Position numbers and translations under genes: made by a program. DNA of 64,000 nt from Telluria sp042683405 (lineage in GTDB: Bacteria; Pseudomonadota; Gammaproteobacteria; Burkholderiales; Burkholderiaceae_D): NCBI RefSeq assembly GCF_042683405.1, contig NZ_JBHUJS010000002.1, positions 434,001 to 498,000 of the forward strand, given 5' to 3'. Positions 63,033 through 64,000 of this stretch are shown piece by piece. The notes under the pieces are model-generated. The model was given only the letters and a program-made list of their open reading frames with translations, did not search any database and was not told the DNA's origin. How positions within the stretch are numbered: the first letter of the stretch is position 1; every line of letters starts with the position of its first letter.

Positions 63033-64000
63033 CTACTTGGGGCTTGACTGCCAGCGCCACGCGTCGGCACACATCTGCTCGACGTTGCGGGTCGCGGACC
63101 AGCCCAGTTCTTCCTTCGCCAGCTGCGGATCGGCATAGCAGGTTGCGATGTCGCCGGGACGGCGCGCCACGATCTGGTACGGGATCTTCTTGCCGGATGC
63201 TTTTTCAAATGCGCGGACCATCTCCAGCACGCTGTTGGCGCGGCCCGTGCCCAGGTTGTAGGTGAAAATCCCTGCGCCCTTGGCCAGCTTCTCGATGGCG
63301 GCCACGTGGGCCAGCGCCAGGTCCACGACGTGGATGTAGTCGCGCATGCCGGTGCCGTCCGGGGTCGGGTAGTCGCCGCCGTACACGGACAGCTTCTCGC
63401 GCCGGCCTTCCGCCACCTGCGCGATGTAGGGCAGCAGGTTGTTCGGGATGCCGTTCGGGTCCTCGCCGATCAGGCCGCTCTCGTGCGCCCCCACCGGGTT
63501 GAAGTAACGCAGCAGCGCGGTGCGCCAGCTGGCGTCGGACACGAACACGTCGCGCAGGATCTCTTCGATCATCAGCTTGCTGCGGCCGTAGGGATTGGTC
63601 GCGTGCAGCGGGAAGTCCTCCTTGATCGGCACCGTGTGCGGGTCGCCGTACACGGTGGCGGACGAAGAGAACACCATCGACTTCACGCCGAACTTCTGCA
63701 TGGTCTCGAACAGCACCACGCTGCCCGTCACGTTGTTGTCGTAGTAGCGCAGCGGCTGCTCGACCGACTCGCCGACCGCCTTCAGGCCAGCGAAATGGAT
63801 CACGGCATCGGCCTTGTGCGCGGCGAACGCGCCTTCCATGGCCGCGCGGTCGCGGATGTCGGCGTGGACGAACTTGAAATCCTTGCCAGTGATCTTGCGG
63901 ATGCGGTCGCCGACCTCGGGCTTGGCATTGGACAGGTTATCGACGACAACGACATCGTAGCCCGCACCGAGCAGTTCTACGCATGTGTGGGAGCCGATAT
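63033..64000 (-). CDS. galE: UDP-glucose 4-epimerase (5' end outside window)
   Basis: A partial gene of about 322 visible residues. The N-terminus (first 10-15 residues with the start of the NAD-binding GxxGxxG) is cut off by the window edge; the visible part begins YIGSHTCVELLGAGYDVVVVDNLSN. The catalytic YGRSKLMIEE, FSSSATVYGD and IHVVDLALAHV are typical of GalE. The C-terminal GWSATRNVEQMCADAWRWQS matches. It converts UDP-glucose and UDP-galactose, supplying surface polysaccharide synthesis with the two downstream sugar genes. Confidence 0.93.
   Translation of the reverse strand, partial: IGSHTCVELLGAGYDVVVVDNLSNAKPEVGDRIRKITGKDFKFVHADIRDRAAMEGAFAAHKADAVIHFAGLKAVGESVEQPLRYYDNNVTGSVVLFETMQKFGVKSMVFSSSATVYGDPHTVPIKEDFPLHATNPYGRSKLMIEEILRDVFVSDASWRTALLRYFNPVGAHESGLIGEDPNGIPNNLLPYIAQVAEGRREKLSVYGGDYPTPDGTGMRDYIHVVDLALAHVAAIEKLAKGAGIFTYNLGTGRANSVLEMVRAFEKASGKKIPYQIVARRPGDIATCYADPQLAKEELGWSATRNVEQMCADAWRWQSSPK

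Overview
The window is a gene-dense, GC-rich chromosomal segment from a Gram-negative bacterium. Gene content points to a betaproteobacterium of the Oxalobacteraceae (Massilia/Telluria-like). Supporting signs are the rpsT-murJ pair, a CysB-type regulator next to a sulfite reductase/DUF934/APS reductase cluster, an AcnD-PrpF type methylcitrate cluster with divergent PrpR, LptFG, HldD/WaaF, and PEP-CTERM proteins. The genus is an inference. I saw no rRNA, tRNA, CRISPR array, prophage or insertion sequence.

Layout. 1-6.8 kb: murB (partial), yajQ, an unusual cysteine-rich nitronate monooxygenase homologue, a PEP-CTERM protein, a LytS/LytTR two-component pair whose 3' end is tandemly duplicated, and an orphan NarL-type kinase. 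6.9-14.7 kb: a methyltransferase, cysB, then the divergent sulfate-assimilation operon (cysI, DUF934, cysH, cysD, cysN, cobA). 14.5-21.4 kb: a DUF2892 protein, an unrecognised protein, a frameshifted DUF1640 gene, cbiX-lptG-lptF, pepA, a small lipoprotein, and a DUF1653 pair. 21.8-27.5 kb: hldD, waaF and a six-PAS GGDEF-EAL protein. 27.7-35.7 kb: the 2-methylcitrate operon prpB-prpC-acnD-prpF (minus strand) with divergent prpR. A consensus sigma-54 promoter and TGAAAC operator repeats lie between them. 35.8-47.3 kb: a Kef-type antiporter, a tricorn-like protease, clpS-clpA, a cold-shock gene, icd, an RluE-like pseudouridine synthase, a DUF192 protein and rpsT. 47.5-49.0 kb: murJ.

49.1-58.5 kb: an eleven-gene minus-strand operon, the most distinctive system here. 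It combines type II secretion parts (canonical GspG, GspF, GspE) with type IV pilus/MSHA-like parts (PilM/N/O/P-like proteins, a lipoprotein secretin). It ends in three further pseudopilin-like proteins, the last with an atypical prepilin core and a proline-rich tail. Genes are coupled by 1-8 nt overlaps. It is followed upstream by a TIGR03790-family protein and an FxDxF-type PEP-CTERM protein. The window closes with polysaccharide precursor genes (manC, a sugar nucleotidyltransferase, galE partial).

At the DNA level, several gene ends carry palindromes built on GGGGAC/GTCCCC. The densest clusters (near 5.8-6.05 kb and 44.27-44.38 kb) contain nested palindromes around GGGGACAGACCCC. One cluster is associated with a 177-bp tandem duplication of the end of the LytTR regulator gene.
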